This document shows, piece after piece, positions 44,307-56,530 of a stretch of DNA of 64,000 nt. Each line of letters opens with the position of its first letter. Positions within the stretch are counted from its first letter, which is position 1. Position numbers and translations under genes: made by a program. Location: positions 31,005,301 to 31,069,300 of the forward strand of contig NC_087066.1 in NCBI RefSeq assembly GCF_963678635.1. Reading direction: 5' to 3'. Under the pieces are notes generated by a model. That model worked only from the letters and a program-made list of their open reading frames with translations. It did no database searches and was not told where the DNA came from. The stretch comes from Symsagittifera roscoffensis. Its lineage: Eukaryota > Xenacoelomorpha > Acoela > Convolutidae.

Positions 44307-46579
44307 TGTGAAGAGTTGACCTTGTTTCCATCAGCGCCAAGGAATCAAAGAGAGGAGAACAAGTAATATTCTATGTCGATAGAATTCTGTTTTTTGATAA
44401 ACTAATTTGAAGAAAACAAAAGACGTTAATGAGTGTGCTAGTTCAGGTCACGGAATAATGCATTCACTTCCTGGGGTAATTGATAAATGAAAGGTTTTCC
44501 ATAGGAAATTGACTGCGGCGATTGTTGTTGTTTTCTGACTCTCAGTGATCGCCCAATTTCTGATGTTGAGAGAACTTTCTCTGATTTTTTTGCACCGACT
44601 GCAACTAAACCTACAAGCAGATAACCTTACCTTCACACCCAATAAAAATATACGAACTATTTTTGCAAAACTTTTTTTACGGAAAAAACAATTGAGTTTA
44701 AAGAACGAAATTGTAGAATGAAATTGTTTAAATTTCCATTGAAGCCTCTAACGAAACTTTGTACTTTTTATGTCCAGGTGCCAAAAGAGGTCATTTTGTC
44801 ACCCCCGAGAGCTTTAAAAGGTGACTAACAGGCTTTCCGTTGTCAAAAATAAGTGTCAAAATTAATTCAAGAAACTCAATTAATCCTTGAACTCAGTTCA
44901 CTTAGAAAAAGCTCAGTTCACTTGAAACTTTTCAGGTACTTAAGGGTATTGGTATTATCCCTCACTTTTTAATTAAAATACTTCAACAAATAGACGTTTA
45001 GAAAAGCATGTGTTTGTTTTACAATCTATATCTTAGCCAAAAAGGAAGGTCAAACAGGAAAAAAATTTGCACATTTTTTCAAGGTAACTTTAAGGGTTGC
45101 TCTACTTGTCTACTAAACAATTCCAATAACTGACGTTTCTGGTAAAGTTGAAGCTCAGAAAACATGTCTGCTCAAATTGTCTAGTTTGCGAAGTGTCTGC
45201 TTCTAAATCTGTCAGATTTTAGAATTTGTCCCCATAGCTTTGAAAATGATAGAAACAAAACCCGGATTAGCTGACTATACAATAAATTAAAAGGTGGGGA
45301 AATCTCACAAGGTTGGATGAGGGAAAGGAGATTGCGGTCAAGTAGCCTTATAATTACCCAGCCCAACCCCTCATCCAAAGCAGATAAAAGATGGCTGATA
45401 TTTTCATAATATGCCTGACAAGACCTGTTAACGCCTCACTGATTAAGCGATATACGACAGAAATGAAGTAAAAGACTAAAAAGTAGGACACAAAGAACCG
45501 TGGCGTACTTTGTTGCAGAAAATATAACTTCTGAAAGTGTCAACAGGAGCTGAGCATTCTGAATGAGTTAATATAAGAACTATCGATTGCCTCCTAGACC
45601 AAAAAGAAAAAGAATGCACAAAAAAAACTTGAAAAGATTTCACAAACGCGTTGATTTATTGAAATATGTACGCATGGTCGGTGGGTCTTTTTTAGTTCAG
45701 CGGTCGGTCTAAGCGTCGTTATCAAGCGCCATACTTTTTATTGTCTCATCACAGTCTGGTTTGATCAAAAATTATTCCATAATAGATTTGAAAATGTACA
45801 GAGAAAGAACAAGCAGCAAGTAATGAGAACTGAAGAAGAGGTACAGGGTAAAGGGGGGGGGGGGGGGGGTTGGGATTAGGTGTATCAGCCAAAGCGGAAA
45901 TTCGACCGTCACGCATCACAGCGCTTGGTTTCCAACTAATGTCCGATTCAATCGTAGCAAGAGCTCTGCAATCAATTTGTTATAATCGGCTTGACGGTTT
46001 TACGGCGGAACAATTCGTCTGAAGTCAAGTTAATATGTGCTACGTCCTTATCATCTCCATACTAACGCAATGAAGAATCAGATTTAGGCAGAAAAAAACT
46101 ATTTTACATGATAATGACACAAAGTTTCATTATTCTAAAAATTCTTACTTTTTGACTTTTCAAAAAGTGTTTTTCCTTTCCCGCAATCGGTAAACAGAGA
46201 AAATAATCGGTTTTATTATAATTATAATCTTACTTTTAGCAAAATTATAATTAATTATAAGCGCCAATTTTAGATGTTTAAAAGATTTATAATCCATTAT
46301 AATGATAACATTTTTGGTGACTTTTTAATAAATTATAATCAATTATAATTGATTATAATTTTTCCGAAAATCTATTATAATCTATTAAGATCTATTATAG
46401 TCTATTATAATAGATTATAATCCCGTTTTCTATCAAAATAATACTTTACAAGTTACAAGACAATGGATTATAATTTAGCTATTCTACATGAAAACACAGT
46501 AAAAATCAAGTAAACCAGGATATGAAATTATCTCGACGCGTGGAAGCGGATTTTCAAAAAAATTCCAAACATTTTATCG
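44307..46579. other. Upstream of the neurexin-like exon; promoter not identified
   Basis: Possible minus-strand acceptors exist near 44365-44385, so a 5' untranslated exon may lie further up, but nothing decides it. A stem can form between GTTGGATGAGG (near 45312) and CCTCATCCAA (near 45366). A 17-G run is at 45853-45869. The first TTATAATC-rich block begins about 46205. Confidence 0.45.
46205..46440. repeat. TTATAATC palindromic block 1
   Basis: Dense repetition of ATTATAATC/GATTATAAT and relatives (AATTATAATTGATTATAAT, TCTATTATAATCTATTA). The motif is nearly self-complementary, so both strands look alike. Confidence 0.8.
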
Positions 46580-46890
46580 AATTTTTATAGGTTGACCAAA
46601 TTGATTTTCCGAGCTCTCCCAAAGCGCTTAAAAGACGTTATTTTGGCCAAACTTTGTGCGCCGCAGGCAAACTTTTGAAGAAGCAGGCCAAAAATGGCTT
46701 TTTTAGGCATTTTTTGGAAAAATTTCACCAAAAAATCGCGTTTTTTTTGGCGCGCGCTCCCCCTCAAAATTAATTTTTATTGGAGCCAAAGGCCAAATGG
46801 TCCGTCACTAAATATAGATATCTCAAAACAATTCAAAGAGGGAACCCTTTGGGTAGGCAGGGGGTCGAATCCCTGAAAACAGGCGTCCGT
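46580..46890 (+). repeat. Dispersed repeat family C, copy 2, with tRNA-type box B
   Basis: Blocks shared with 41830-42075. Near its right end GGGGGTCGAATCCC (about 46859-46872) resembles a pol III box B. It is followed at about 46896-46938 by a TAAACAG simple repeat, an arrangement typical of a tRNA-derived SINE tail. Confidence 0.55.
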
Positions 46891-46895
46891 CCTTG

Positions 46896-46938
46896 CAGTA
46901 AACAGTAAGAAAGTAAACAGTAAACAGTAAACAGTAAC
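46896..46938 (+). repeat. TAAACAG microsatellite
   Basis: Five or six partly imperfect copies of a seven-base unit (CAGTAAA/TAAACAG), following the box-B-like sequence. Confidence 0.85.
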
Positions 46939-47019
46939 AAAAGAAACCAACTGCAAAGCACACAAAACAAAACTAAAATAAAACGAATTGATGCGATAAA
47001 GTTTTTTTGAACAAAAATG

Positions 47020-47235
47020 GATTAAATTCGATTAAAATGGATTATAATTCAATAAAATTTCAGAAATAATTTTTTCAAAAAATAATCAATTATACTCGAG
47101 GATAATCAATTATAAAATGGGTTTTTTTGTTTCGAAAAACAGTAATATTATAATCTATTTTTAATCGATTATAATCTCTTTTTTTTTTCAATTTTATGGA
47201 GACTGACAATAAAAATCCATTATAATCTATTAGTT
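47020..47235. repeat. TTATAATC palindromic block 2
   Basis: Repeats ATTATAATC, AATCAATTATA and CGATTATAATC, as in block 1, from which it is separated by a C-family repeat. Confidence 0.7.
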
Positions 47236-48752
47236 TCTCTTTTACTGAGTGCGGGTTGTTTATTTTCTAATTGAAGTATAAATATTCTTCGGGCCTAGGA
47301 AATTGGACGACAATCAAATTAGACGAACGTAACAATACGGAACATAAACCATAACTCTTTGTAAATGTAGATGATTAGGTATGACACAAAACTGATCAGA
47401 ACCATTATCGTAAACTGATTATAAAACAATAAATCGAAAAAGTAAATAGCAGTTTTGAAATGCATAAATTATAGAAGTGTGATATTATTAACGTGAATTG
47501 TGGTTGGATAACCAAAAAGGAATTTAGGCCTGTAAACAAACTTCACACAATTTGCACCCAAATTATCGTCTAAATTCCGTTATTTTCTGGACATCTTATT
47601 TGGTTGTCGTCTATTTTCTTAAGCCCACATTTTATAGTCAACTGGTTTGCCTCGATTGTTAATAACCAATTATCAATGCAAAAGTTATGCGACATTTTAT
47701 CAAAACTAAAGAAGCCGACAATTTTGAAAAACTATTTCTGCTTGTACATAAGCTTAATAAAACCTTACGAAATTTAGTTTTTTAGGTTTGCAATTATTTT
47801 TTTTTAAATTCAATGTGTAGAAATTCTGGCACTACTTTATTTTACAAACACTATTCTTATTTGAAAAAATTGAAAGTGTTAAGCCTCCATTGAATGGTTA
47901 ACAACACTTTATGACAGAAAAAAGCGGAAATTTGATTTTAAACAAATTTACGCCTCATTTTCAAGAAAAACAAAAAGGTTCTCTGCTTGGATGCCTAAAA
48001 CTTCAGACTAGTTTTAGGCCTCCAATCAATCTTTTTGAAAGGAGTTTGTGATTACAATAATGAAAACATAATTGATCTGTGCTCAAAATTACAAAAAATT
48101 TCACCTGTTTCCCTTTTTCATGTATTTATGGCTATCTTAAAAAAGTTGAATTGATTGTATTTATGCGCATTTTACATTTTGTTGTCTAAAATGTTCGAGC
48201 TCAGCAAATTGATCTGCTCTCAAATTTATTCCAGATTGAAATAAGTTAAGTTAACTAGCTGTTCTGAAAAAAGAACACAATAACAAATCTTTGATGTTTT
48301 TGCCTGTGGATGGCAAGTTTTGTAAATGTAAGCGTATATTCTAGAACGTATAAAAATTTTTCAATAAATATGAATCGACAAGATTTTCAGACAATTTGAA
48401 GTAGGTTTTTAAAATTTTTCTAATGTAAGCAGCTGCCTTCGTTTCTAAGACTAGCAATTAGTTTCAAAAGGAAAGTGGTATGACCAACAAACGTGAATGA
48501 TTTTGATCATTTATCAATGTTTTCTCTGAGTGAAGCATTGCATCATTAGAATATATTAAATTTCAAACTATTAGATTGAAAGATACTTTTTATTGTCGAA
48601 ATTTTAATTTTCATCTGCAACATTTGCATCAATCAAAAGCTAACAGATTCTCACGTTCTCTCAGATTACTAAAAAAAAATCCCTGCAGAAAGTATTGTTA
48701 CACGCCTATTTGGCCAAACAAATTGAATGGCCGTATAAAACTATAAGAGCAA
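47236..48752. other. Intergenic, no gene recognised
   Basis: About 1.5 kb of AT-rich sequence with no long ORF and no repeat that I can match elsewhere in the window. Confidence 0.4.
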
Positions 48753-49315
48753 CAAGGATATCCGGTTTCTGTGCAAGTAGCGCAGAATGTTCCAATCAGT
48801 CTTAAGAAATTACAAAGTTAATTTTTTTCTAAATAGTGTAGTTTTTTCGGCGTGGTGTGATAAAATAATCCGAGCGAAAAGGTAGAGATTAGAAAGTTTT
48901 TTCATTTATTGTAAAATATATAAATTGGAAAACAAATTTAAAGACAAATAACAAAAAAAAAAAACAAAAACAAAATACATATTAATTAATTTTTCAATTT
49001 TCCCCCTATAGTTTTGAAATTTTTAATTCTAAGATGAAGCTAAAAACTCCAAAAACTAACTTCTCGAGGCTTTAACTTAGCTAATGTAAGCCAACTCACT
49101 CGCTCGAAATTGACAAAAATTCAATAATTTTAAACCGGTTTTTCTCAACACAGGGAAAATTTTTTCAATGTCGTTCAAATGACAACTGAAAGAGCTTTAA
49201 AATGATATATCACTCAACCTAATCCAATAATTTTTTGTGGAAGCTGTTTTTGCGTGAAAAACAAAAACAAAAAAACTAAAACAAATTTCTTCTCAGTTTA
49301 CAATGGTCGGAACAA
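48753..49315 (-). mobile_element. Family A element, copy A6
   Basis: 563 bp. Left end CAAGGATATCCGG, TGTGCAAGTAGCGCAG and ATGTTCC; right end CAATGGTCGGAACAA. The right end is followed without a gap by copy B3. Confidence 0.82.
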
Positions 49316-49889
49316 CAAGACTGCTCGTACATCAGGGCAAAAGCCGGAATGTTCAATATACCCATAAGCAGTTTATCGCTTTTTCAAGGTCATAAATTTT
49401 CTTCACTTTTTTGAAGCCACTCCGGCAGGCTATGTTAAAGGTGTGTAATTTGCGCCTGCCTAGCGACGTACTTTTAGTTCGAAATAGCCTGTCTCAAATC
49501 AATTTGAATTAGTTTTTGAGCCGGAGGAAATTGCCGCTCACACTCTAATTGAACAAAAATTATCGCACAATTCAATCTGCCATAACTTAACAACCGCCAG
49601 AACTATACAAAACAACAAGAGTTGTACAAAAATTGGTGTAAAGTTTTACAGAAATTATCACCTTTAAAATATAATTTTGAATTTGAGCTTAAAAGATCAA
49701 TAATTTTCAGATGATTAAAAAAAAAATCTTTTTAGCATGGCTCATTCCGTCAAACGTCAAAACTGAATAATTTTGGCAGTTTTATATTGCTCTTTCAAAT
49801 TGTATCAATTCGAAAGAGCAAAGTTTTTTAAAAGAAAAAACAATACACCGAGCAGAAATAATCTACTTTTTTTTCGAAAGTCGAACCAA
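49316..49889 (-). mobile_element. Family B element, copy B3
   Basis: 574 bp. Left end CAAGACTGCTCGTAC, then GGCAAAAGCC; right end CCGAGCAGAAATAATC and CGAAAGTCGAACCAA. It directly abuts A6 in the same orientation. Confidence 0.75.
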
Positions 49890-50164
49890 CAGGAATAGTT
49901 AATTTGCTAGCCACGCAAATATGCCTGTTCAAAGTCTGATACTTTAATAGAGCAGCTCTTTGCTGTTAGGGATTTGCACTTCTCGCCCAATCGAGACAGA
50001 AGTGAGTTAAAGCACAAAGAATACAAGCACCCTGATTATTGATTAAAAAATTACCCGGGCTAAACGAAACGTCAAACCGTATATTTTTCATTGATGAAAA
50101 GTTTCCTGTCATACAATTTCAAATAAATCCATGAGCACAGAAAAAGTATGTGAGTCTCAGTGGC
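49890..50164. other. Intergenic, no feature recognised
   Basis: AT-rich spacer. Confidence 0.3.
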
Positions 50165-50408
50165 CAAAAATTTCCAAAACATGAATATTTTTCATTTCTA
50201 TTAATCAAAATTTAGTTTCTATTAATCAAAATTTAGTTCCAAAACATGAATATTTTTCATTAACCAAATTTTTCCAAAACATGAATTTTTTTCATTTCTA
50301 TTAATCAAAATTTAGTTTCTATTAATCAAAATTTAGTTCCGAAACATGAATATTTTTCATTAACCAAATTTTTCCAAAACATGAATTTTTTTCATTTCTA
50401 TTAATCAA
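50165..50408 (+). repeat. Tandem repeat, unit about 105 bp with internal sub-repeats
   Basis: TTCCAAAACATGAAT and TTTCTATTAATCAAAATTTAG recur. Two full units and part of a third are present, each containing two copies of the latter sub-repeat. Confidence 0.9.
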
Positions 50409-50600
50409 AAAAAATTGTTTTCCACTCAAAATCAGGTACTTCAAATAATGAACTGGGTTGAGTGATATATCTTAATAAAACCCTTTCAGCCGTGATTCGA
50501 ACCACATTAAAATTTTTCAAAAGAATTTTCCCAGTGTCAAGAAAAACCAGTTTGAAATTTTTGACTTTTCGTCTTAATTCCAGCGAATAAAGCAAGCAAG
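50405..50600 (+). mobile_element. Family A internal fragment, reverse orientation
   Basis: The reverse complement carries AGACGAAAAGTCAAAAATTT, AAACTGGTTTTTC and GATATATCACTCAACCCAGT, matching the interior of A3, A5 and A6. The ends are missing. Confidence 0.65.
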
Positions 50601-50864
50601 CATGCTTACAACAGCCGTGCATGGAGGTCAACCAGGGTAGGCCGTGTCTAATTGGCATATTTTATAACTGCTGCTTCTCTTGTACTCCTTCAGTCTTACT
50701 CAAAACGTTTAAATCTCAAATTGTCTGAAAGGTCTCTTCTTATTTGTTTCGATATTTTAGCAAAAAAAAGTGCATCGCCACTTTCACTGCTTTTCGTAAT
50801 TTAATCTTAGCTGAGAGTTTCCATGCTATTTTGACAGAAATAGACCGGGTAAACATCCTCGCCA

Positions 50865-51030
50865 AAATGACGTTTCTGGAGAGGGGGGATTTTATTCTGG
50901 TTCTAAGGTGGAATTTTCAGCTAATCAGAATTGATCATTTCACTTGCAGCGCACAGCAAAATTGATCCGAATTAAAGACTTGGCTGGTGGAGATCCTAAC
51001 TTCGTCTTGGTCTATGGGGGGGGGGGGAGA
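50865..51030 (+). repeat. Dispersed repeat family D, copy 1, with G run
   Basis: Ordered blocks GGTTCTAAG, TTCAGC.AAT, ACTTGCAGCGCACAG, GATCCTAACTT and TTGGTCTATGGGG recur at 54190-54330. In this copy the end is a run of 12 G (51016-51027). Confidence 0.65.
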
Positions 51031-52350
51031 GGCAAAGGATATGAGGTTAATTTGATTCACAGAAACTTTAGTCTGACAAAATTGTAACATTTTTATTCTG
51101 TATTTTGCCTCCTATTAACGGATTTGAGAAAAGCTGATCCGATTTAGTAAATCATTACAAAGATACGGTAGAAAGAAAGAAAAAGTGGAATTAATCTAAG
51201 TAGAGCTCGTTCGCCCTCTACTTAAGAAGGAAGCGACCAATGGGTTGACATCCTGCGATTCAAATCCCAGTCCAATAAGCTGCTAGTTTTAATTTGCCGG
51301 ATGAGCCACGAGGGGGTGCTTCCAGCTCAATTAAATGCCCAAAACATTTCCCAGCAAAGTAACTAGCCGGAAGGACAAAAGCCGAACAGGCCTGAAGCAT
51401 GCAGTAAATCGAGGCTGTTACAGGGTTGTCTAAATTAACCTGAATTTTACGTAAATAACCTTTCATAAAACCTCGACTGATGTTGATAAATGATCTTGAC
51501 CTTACACTGTCATTTCTTAGATAAGGTATTTTTCCCTCTCAGGCTTCACAAAATAACCAACTCGAAACACTTTTAAAAAACCTAACTTGACTTAACAGCG
51601 TACTGTTAAAATGACTAAAAAAACCGACCATGACTTATCAGCAGAAGTTGATTTTCATCAAGAAAAGAGTATAATTAATCTTCTTACTCGTTTTGTCTCG
51701 ATTACATGCAGTAGTAAACATCTTCTTAACTGTGACAGAAGAAGTCTGAAGATATAATTTCAAAGCCTAAATGCCAATTTCTGAACCATCTCGCTGATTC
51801 TACAATTAATGAAAGCGCACTTAATTTTTTTTTGGTTAATAACAAAAAATATACGAAAAGCTAATTTGATGAGGGAAGCTGGAAAACTATTCAATTTAGC
51901 AAGTGTGAAAAGATGTTTTAATTCCACCCCTTCGCATTTCCATAACTTAGCAGCGATTTCAACCCTTATTTGCTTTTTCCACGCCTGAATTTTTCCCATA
52001 AAACTTATCTGCAATTCGACCCAAATTGGAAAACCGTAGGATTGCAAATCACGCTAAACTGCTTATTTTAGTGTTCAAAATTGGGCAAAAACGTTTTCAG
52101 AAGATTAACTCATTGCTATTCTTTTATCATGTTTTCAAAGTAGCCTTTCAAAAGTCCAAATTTAAAAACAGAAATAGAAAAAAAAATCATTTTGCAACTC
52201 GTATATTAGGGGCTGAAAAAAAAACGAATTTCTAACAATTCAACTGATGGATCAAAATAAGATTTTGGCTTTAGAAAAAGACGAGGCAAAACATTAGGTT
52301 GAGATGAAGATTTAACTATTTAACCGCGGTTTTGAATCAACCGAACAATC
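51031..52350. other. Intergenic, no gene recognised
   Basis: AT-rich sequence. GATTCAAATCCC at about 51258-51269 is box-B-like, but I see no matching box A. A run of 16 C starts at 52354. Confidence 0.4.
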
Positions 52351-52517
52351 ACACCCCCCCCCCCCCCCCTAAGTAAAATCTGACCTTACCTTTCCCAAGC
52401 GTTTACTACACGCTGGAGTTTTGTGGATATGAATCGAATATACTGTCAAATTATAGTCAGTTTCCATAAAAGTATAAAAATAATCGATTATTATATATCA
52501 AAAATTGATTGTAATCC

Positions 52518-52813
52518 TAATGTTTTTATATCAATGAAATCCTTTATAATCGATTATAATCGATTATACTGGATTTTTTGAGATTTTATTGATAAAATTT
52601 GCAAGTTTTGTAAATTTTACAAGTTATATCATTTTCAGTTTAGTGCAGTTGCTCCGGATTACGTTAACGTAATCCGGAGCAACTGCACTAAAATGAAAAT
52701 GATATAACTTGTAAAGTTTGCAAAACTTGCAAACTTTAACAATAACATCTCAAAAAATCCAGTATAATCGATTATAATCGATTATAAAGGTTTTCCATTA
52801 TATAAAAATATTA
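52518..52813. repeat. Spacer-less palindrome, ~148-bp arms
   Basis: Centred between 52665 and 52666 (ACGTT|AACGT). The central 48 bases are a perfect palindrome. Further out the arms match with scattered differences (for example AGATTTTATTG against AGATGTTATTG). The outer parts carry CGATTATAATCGATTATA. Confidence 0.95.
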
Positions 52814-53490
52814 CCCGCACTGGAGTTTCGTGAGATCATATCAGCAAGAAACTCAAACAATTGATTTTCCTGACCCATCCAACCATCGAAATGGATTTTT
52901 AGGTGATTATTATTGATTAATTTCAAAATTTGAAAACCCCATAAAATCGATTAATTGGACCGTATAATCAATTTTTTATGCCACAAAAATCCATGCAAAC
53001 TGACTGTTTTTCTGCAAAAAATTGTTTACAACTAAGTTCACTCTTGAAACGTTTGGATGAGAAATTTGCACCTTTACAATTTGTAAAATATCTGATATTC
53101 AATATAAAATTCATGTTCTGCAAATTAAGAGACTAAATGATCATGTTCATCTCAGTTTCTATCACTCCCACGATGTTTGATATTCGCCCCTAGTTTCACG
53201 CCAGCTCTTCTATTAAAAAACTCAAAAACAATTACCTCCCAGCTTACCATTTCCCCACTCCCAGTGTACTTTTTTACCCTCACCGCTACCCCCATACCTG
53301 TTTTTGCATGGATTTTTGTGGCATAAAAAATTGATTATACTGTCAAATTAATCGTTTTTATTGGGTTTTCAAATATTGAAATTAATCAATAATAATCACC
53401 TAAAAATCCATTACCATGGTTGGATGGGTCAGGAATATCAATTGTTTGAGTTTCTTGCTGATATGATCTCACGAAACTCCAGTGCGGGTA
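52812..53490. repeat. Inverted repeat, 188-bp arms, 303-bp spacer
   Basis: 52812-52999 (from TACCCGCACTGGAGTTTCG) is the near-exact reverse complement of 53303-53490 (ending CGAAACTCCAGTGCGGGTA). It abuts the right arm of the palindrome at 52518-52813, forming one foldback complex of about 970 bp. The spacer (53000-53302) is less AT-rich on its right side and has no ORF. Confidence 0.95.
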
Positions 53491-54189
53491 GTTTTGAAAA
53501 AATTTTCTGTATAAAGTATGCATATCATTCAAACGCGCAAACAATTTTTTTTTCATTTTTCGGCGGGATTGCATTTGTATGCTGTTAATTATACAAACTA
53601 ATTTTTTAATTTAATATTCTGTAACAATACGGCTAATTTCGAAAAAATCTATGCTGTATTTAAAGTTAGCTAATGAATAAACTGTATTTTCCCCTAAATT
53701 GATTTGAGAGAGGAAATAGTACGGTTGATCCGTGGGTTTATTTGCTGAGACTTCCAACCACAGTTAGATCTTGTGACAAAGCTTAACATCAGCGCTTATA
53801 GCGCCAAGGATTATCAATAACCTCACGAACAAATAAAATGTGAACAATACAATGAAAAAAAAGATAGTTATGCTATTTTCATACAATTTTTTTTTCTGTT
53901 GAATTGTATGGATTTATTGTTTGATGAAGATTTTTTCCATTCTTATTGTATGAGAAGTATTTTTTGTCAACCCAGGAAATTTGCATCTTCTACGTAGTTG
54001 TAGTAAACTCGGCTAACATATTTCTTCGATCATTTTTCAGCTCCGTTGGAACCGTGGCTTAAACAGCTTCAATTGGATATATCATCAGACTCGGTCTGAC
54101 ATTTCTCTGTGATAGTTAAATGATGCTTGAGAAAAGAGACTTGGTCGGACAATTATTAGGACTAGGTTAACATCTTCCCACCAGAATCC
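53491..54189. other. Intergenic, no gene recognised
   Basis: AT-rich sequence. Nothing distinctive. Confidence 0.35.
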
Positions 54190-54330
54190 GTTTGGGGGAT
54201 GTTAACTTGGTTCTAAGTTAGAAAGTTTCAGCCAAATGGAATCGAGCAATTTACATGCAACGCATAGAAAATTTAATGCAAATTTAATGCTGGGGCAGAA
54301 GATCTTAACTTGGTCTATCTGGGGAGGTGA
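54190..54330 (+). repeat. Dispersed repeat family D, copy 2
   Basis: Matches 50865-51030 in block order. Here the terminal G run is only GGGG (near 54320). Confidence 0.6.
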
Positions 54331-56340
54331 GTCTATCAATGAATCTTTTGTTTGATCCATTGATTATTTTTTGTCAGTTTTATCGAAAATAAAACCGGTA
54401 ACTCGTTTTCAAAAATTTAACCGTTTTACACAATGCTTAATGCTCACAAACTTTAATCTAAAGGGTAATAATATTCAACCTTACGGGTATTTAAAAGAAA
54501 CTCTATGTAATCTTAGATTTCGGCAAGTTAAAAAAGATTTCAATGCTTTTGCTGACGTTTCAAACATGTCAAGATTCTTCGGAATGTAAAAGTTTGAAAA
54601 AATCTTCAAGCATTAGCTTGCTGATTGCTTGCCCCCGCTCAAAAAATTTTAAAGAGTGATGCGAAAATAAATTTTTCGCAAAAATAAAAACCTTGCTAAC
54701 AAAAGTCATGAAGAGACTAAAAGTTTTGCATCATTAAAGTTTGTTATGATCAATTAGCTGGAACTCGTTCATTATAAAATAAAAATTTTACAGAAACAAT
54801 TCTTTTCACAAGTATACAAGCCTACTGATTCTACATTTTCGGAGTACAATAAAAAATAAAAAGATTTTTATTTAGAAGCGTAAGCATTTAGTATGTTCCA
54901 AATTCTCACAAAAAATCAGGTACCAAAATTATTTAAATTTTATTAATCAAAATAAATTTCAAAAGCTTTTCTAAAAAATTATTTTATTTATCAATATACG
55001 TCTGCAAAAACATCACACCAACACAAACATTCCATTTTTCTCATAATGAAGTACCACATACAAAATTTAAATGAATGATATACCGTGATATATCATATGA
55101 ACACCCTTTTTAGTCATAATTCGAAAGGCATAGAAAAGTAGGAAAAATGTTTCAGAGCAAAAATGGAAGCATCATTTATAGCCATATTTAAATAGTGAAT
55201 TGCTGTACGCTGTATAAACCTTTTATAGCTTGTTTTGATTCTCTATACAACACTCTTCCTTCAACAATAGGCGCAAAAAACAAAAACTAGATGAAAAAAT
55301 CAACAACAAAAATTTGGATTTTTTTGTTCCATGCACAGCATCCGACCAATATTTTTTTCTTACCAATTACAAATTTAAGTATGGTGTTTATCTTTCAATT
55401 ATTCTGAAACTAGTTCGAGTACAATTTTCTTGAAAAGTATTTTATCATCTAAAATATTATAATTTGGTCTATATTCACATGTTTTTATCGACTTGATGAG
55501 AAAAAACAATTACAAATCAAATGAAGAAGACATAAAAAAAGTCATACAGAATAGAAAATAGTGTTTTTCAAGGACAGGTTTTGCGCCAATAAAAAAGTCA
55601 AACTAATTCATAAAATGATCTCTAGCGACTGGTTCACTTCAGAAAATCAAGAATATTGCTACCTGATAAACAGCCAACTAATGTGGTTCTTAGTTTTTCC
55701 ACTTACGTTATAATTATAAATAAGATCCTAACACAAAACTAGGTCTAATATTCAATGCAATTTCTGGCATGTCTTAAATTTTCCATTTATAAAAAACTCT
55801 AATTTCGGTCATTCAGTTTTGGCAATTCAAAGTAGGTCCATTTTGACCATAAAATCAAACTAATACTTTTTTAAGTTCCAATGCCTCTAGTTAATATGTT
55901 GTTAAGATAGACGAGGAAGAAGATTGATTAACATCATTTGGACTGTGGAGAATTGGAAAAAAAATGTCGTCTATGTTTTGGTGTGGATATGTTCTTATTT
56001 GTTGAAAAAACCACGTGCCAATAATTTACTAATATATTCAAATTTCATCTGTTTTCATTATTTTATAATAAAAACTAACTCTTTTTTTTCATGATGTCAG
56101 TTTCTGATTAGAGCGAAGAGGATAGCAAGGTATTCTCTAAATTTTACTATAAAACAAAATAATACAGCCTGTTGGTCGTTAAAAATCACTCCATAATTGG
56201 TTCTTTTTCGGCGTAATTTTCTTGTGAAAATTTAAGTATAACTTGCCGATAGTTTATAAATAATTAAACACAATATGAGCAATTTATTTCACTCAACCTG
56301 AATCAAAAGAGCAAAAAGTTTGAAAGCTCCCATAAATAAC
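54331..56340. other. Intergenic, no gene recognised
   Basis: AT-rich sequence. A faint family A resemblance (GATATATCATATG..., TAGTCATAATTCGAAAGG) lies near 55080-55125. Otherwise nothing. Confidence 0.35.
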
Positions 56341-56530
56341 TTTTTTTTTTATCACAGCCAATATCAGCCTCTCAATCGAAAGGTCGGATGTTCGAGGCCC
56401 GCCATGAGACGTGCTCGTTGCTTGAGGGTGAGGCAACATTACCCAGCCCAGAAAAAATTGCATGTAGTTCTTAAGCAGGGGCACAACAGTGGTTCGCCGT
56501 GATGAGCTGTACAGCTCGTATGTTGGTCCT
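56341..56530 (+). repeat. Possible tRNA-derived SINE fragment
   Basis: AAAGGTCGGATGTTCGAGGCCC (56380-56401) contains a box-B-like GTTCGAGGC. The following ~130 bases are unusually GC-rich for this region. No clear box A or A-rich tail is visible, so this is tentative. Confidence 0.3.

Noticed and set aside
50401-50658. 85-codon minus-strand ORF
   Set aside because: It lies over a reversed family A fragment, a non-coding transposon interior.
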